Shown here piece by piece: positions 62,701-64,000 of a stretch of 64,000 nt of DNA (positions are counted from its first letter, which is position 1; the number at the start of each line of letters is the position of its first letter). The notes beneath the pieces are model-generated. The model saw only the letters and a list, made by a program, of their open reading frames with translations, ran no database searches and had not been told where the DNA came from. This DNA comes from Pagrus major (Eukaryota; Chordata; Actinopteri; Spariformes; Sparidae): positions 19,704,792 through 19,768,791 of the forward strand of contig NC_133216.1 in assembly GCF_040436345.1 (NCBI RefSeq). Direction: 5' to 3'. Position numbers and translations under genes: made by a program.

Positions 62701-63604
62701 GAGGGGTTACATTCTCTGTCTTTTCAGCATTAATAGTAGAGGAAACCAGGTGCATGTACAGTGAATTTGGTCAATATCACTCCTTGCAATAAGGACTTAC
62801 AGGGTGCAGTCACTTTTCGGCAGAGGAAACCAGGTGCATGTAAAGTGAATTTGGTCAATATCACTCCTTGCAATAAGGACTTACAGGGTGCAGTCACTTT
62901 TCGGCAGGGCCTGCCGAAAAGTGACTGCACCCTGTAACTCTGGATTGGGAGGGGTTACATTCTCTGTCTTTTCAGCATTAATAGTAGAGGAAACCAGGTG
63001 CATGTACAGTGAATTTGGTCAATATCACTCCTTGCAATAAGGACTTACAGGGTGCAGTCACTTTTCGGCAGGGCCTGCCGAAAAGTGACTGCACCCTGTA
63101 ACTCTGGATTGGGAGGGGTTACATTCTCTCTCTTTTCAGCATTAATAGTAGAGGAAACCAGGTGCATGTACAGTGAATTTGGTCAATATCACTCCTTGCA
63201 ATAAGGACTTACAGGGTGCAGTCACTTTTCGGCAGAGGAAACCAGGTGCATGTACAGTGAATTTGGTCAATATCACTCCTTGCAATAAGGACTTACAGAG
63301 TGCAGTCACTTTTCAGCAGGGCCTGCCGAAAAGTGACTGCACCCTGTAACTCTGGATTGGGAGGGGTTACATTCTCTGTCTTTTCAGCATTAATAGTAGA
63401 GGAAACCAGGCGCATGTACAGTGAATTTGGTCAATATCATTCCTTGCAATAAGGACTTACAGGGTGCAGTCACTTTTCGGCAGAGGAAACCAGGTGCATG
63501 TACAGTGAATTTGGTCAATATCACTCCTTGCAATAAGGACTTACAGAGTGCAGTCACTTTTCAGCAGGGCCTGCCGAAAAGTGACTGCACCCTGTAACTC
63601 TGGA

Positions 63605-63655
63605 TTGCAAGGAGTGATATTGACCAAATTCACTGTACATGCACCTGGTTTCCTC
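63605..63655 (-). repeat. Inverted short-module segment, copy 3
   Basis: Same inverted segment, 3952 bases after copy 2. The flanking module has one further change (attctttctc in place of attctctctc). Confidence 0.9.
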
Positions 63656-64000
63656 TGCCGAAAAGTGACTGCACCCTGTAACTCTGGATTGGGAGGGGTT
63701 ACATTCTTTCTCTTTTCAGCATTAATAGTAGAGGAAACCAGGTGCATGTACAGTGAATTTGGTCAATATCACTCCTTGCAATAAGGACTTACAGGGTGCA
63801 GTCACTTTTCGGCAGGGCCTGCCGAAAAGTGACTGCACCCTGTAACTCTGGATTGGGAGGGGTTACATTCTCTGTCTTTTCAGCATTAATAGTAGAGGAA
63901 ACCAGGTGCATGTACAGTGAATTTGGTCAATATCACTCCTTGCAATCCAGAGTTACAGGGTGCAGTCACTTTTCGGCAGGCCCTGCCAAAAAGTGACTGC

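Larger units (their letters stand above)
51136..64000. repeat. Tandem palindromic satellite array (164-bp and 84-bp modules), runs off window end
   Basis: The array starts at 51136 and fills the rest of the window. The long module is 164 bp (for example 52207-52370): it opens with tgccgaaaagtgactgc and ends with the inverted complement of the same terminus, so each module is bounded by inverted repeats like a MITE. I count 64 long modules by their gggagggg core. The short module is 84 bp (for example 52695-52778): it repeats only the right-hand part, from gaggaaacc to ttttcggca; length arithmetic gives about 28 of them. Modules are nearly identical, differing at a few recurring sites. Open frames of 66-94 codons occur on both strands in almost every module, as expected from a near-identical repeat with few stops, and are not treated as genes. 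Confidence 0.97.

Noticed and set aside
51276..63996. Dozens of 66-94 codon open frames with start codons on both strands, starting MQSLFGRACRKVTAPC or MNLVNITPCN
   Set aside because: They are translations of the same satellite modules. Near-identity and inverted symmetry explain their repetition on both strands, and there is no independent sign of coding.
51136..64000. CRISPR-like array (regular repeats)
   Set aside because: The repeats are 164/84 bp, contiguous, with no unique spacers, in a vertebrate genome; this is satellite DNA.
51136..64000. Centromeric satellite with a CENP-B box
   Set aside because: No CENP-B-box-like sequence was found in the modules, and nothing in the window shows centromere position.

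Overview
The window is vertebrate nuclear DNA, most likely from a spiny-rayed (percomorph) teleost. The genes are split into many short exons with GT-AG introns. The NLR-type gene carries the FISNA-NACHT arrangement typical of ray-finned fish. The introns hold fish-type mobile elements: a decayed Tc1/mariner, an hAT-type MITE and a tRNA-derived SINE. No bacterial or viral gene blocks were seen.

Layout. (1) 1-14.8 kb, + strand: a complete 20-exon glutamate carboxypeptidase gene, best called naalad2 (739 codons, all zinc ligands and the catalytic Glu present); intron 18 holds two abutting DNA transposons. (2) 14.9-15.7 kb, - strand: a possible gene relic of exon-like blocks. (3) 16.75-21.3 kb, + strand: a five-coding-exon gene for a secreted protein with an N-terminal Ig-like domain and a C-terminal C-type lectin domain. 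(4) 22.7-31.6 kb, - strand: a 12-exon NLR-like gene (acidic N-terminus, pyrin-like domain, FISNA, NACHT, no leucine-rich repeats) whose Walker A lysine is replaced by methionine. (5) 31.6-34.3 kb: intergenic, with an 824-bp hAT-type element. (6) 34.3-50.4 kb, - strand: numa1 (NuMA, about 2535 residues), with a 4.6-kb coiled-coil exon containing twelve gapless 85-residue repeats. (7) 51,136 to the window end: at least 12.9 kb of tandem, internally palindromic satellite built from 164-bp and 84-bp modules in a higher-order pattern, running off the end of the window.

The genes do not form one pathway: a membrane peptidase, two probable innate-immunity proteins and a spindle protein are simply neighbours. 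The most unusual structure is the palindromic satellite beside the numa1 promoter. Next are the NLR with a damaged nucleotide-binding motif and a NACHT domain split by introns, and the exact 255-bp periodicity of the NuMA coiled coil. Exon boundaries were assigned by eye from splice signals, reading-frame continuity and family knowledge; all joins given keep frame unless stated.
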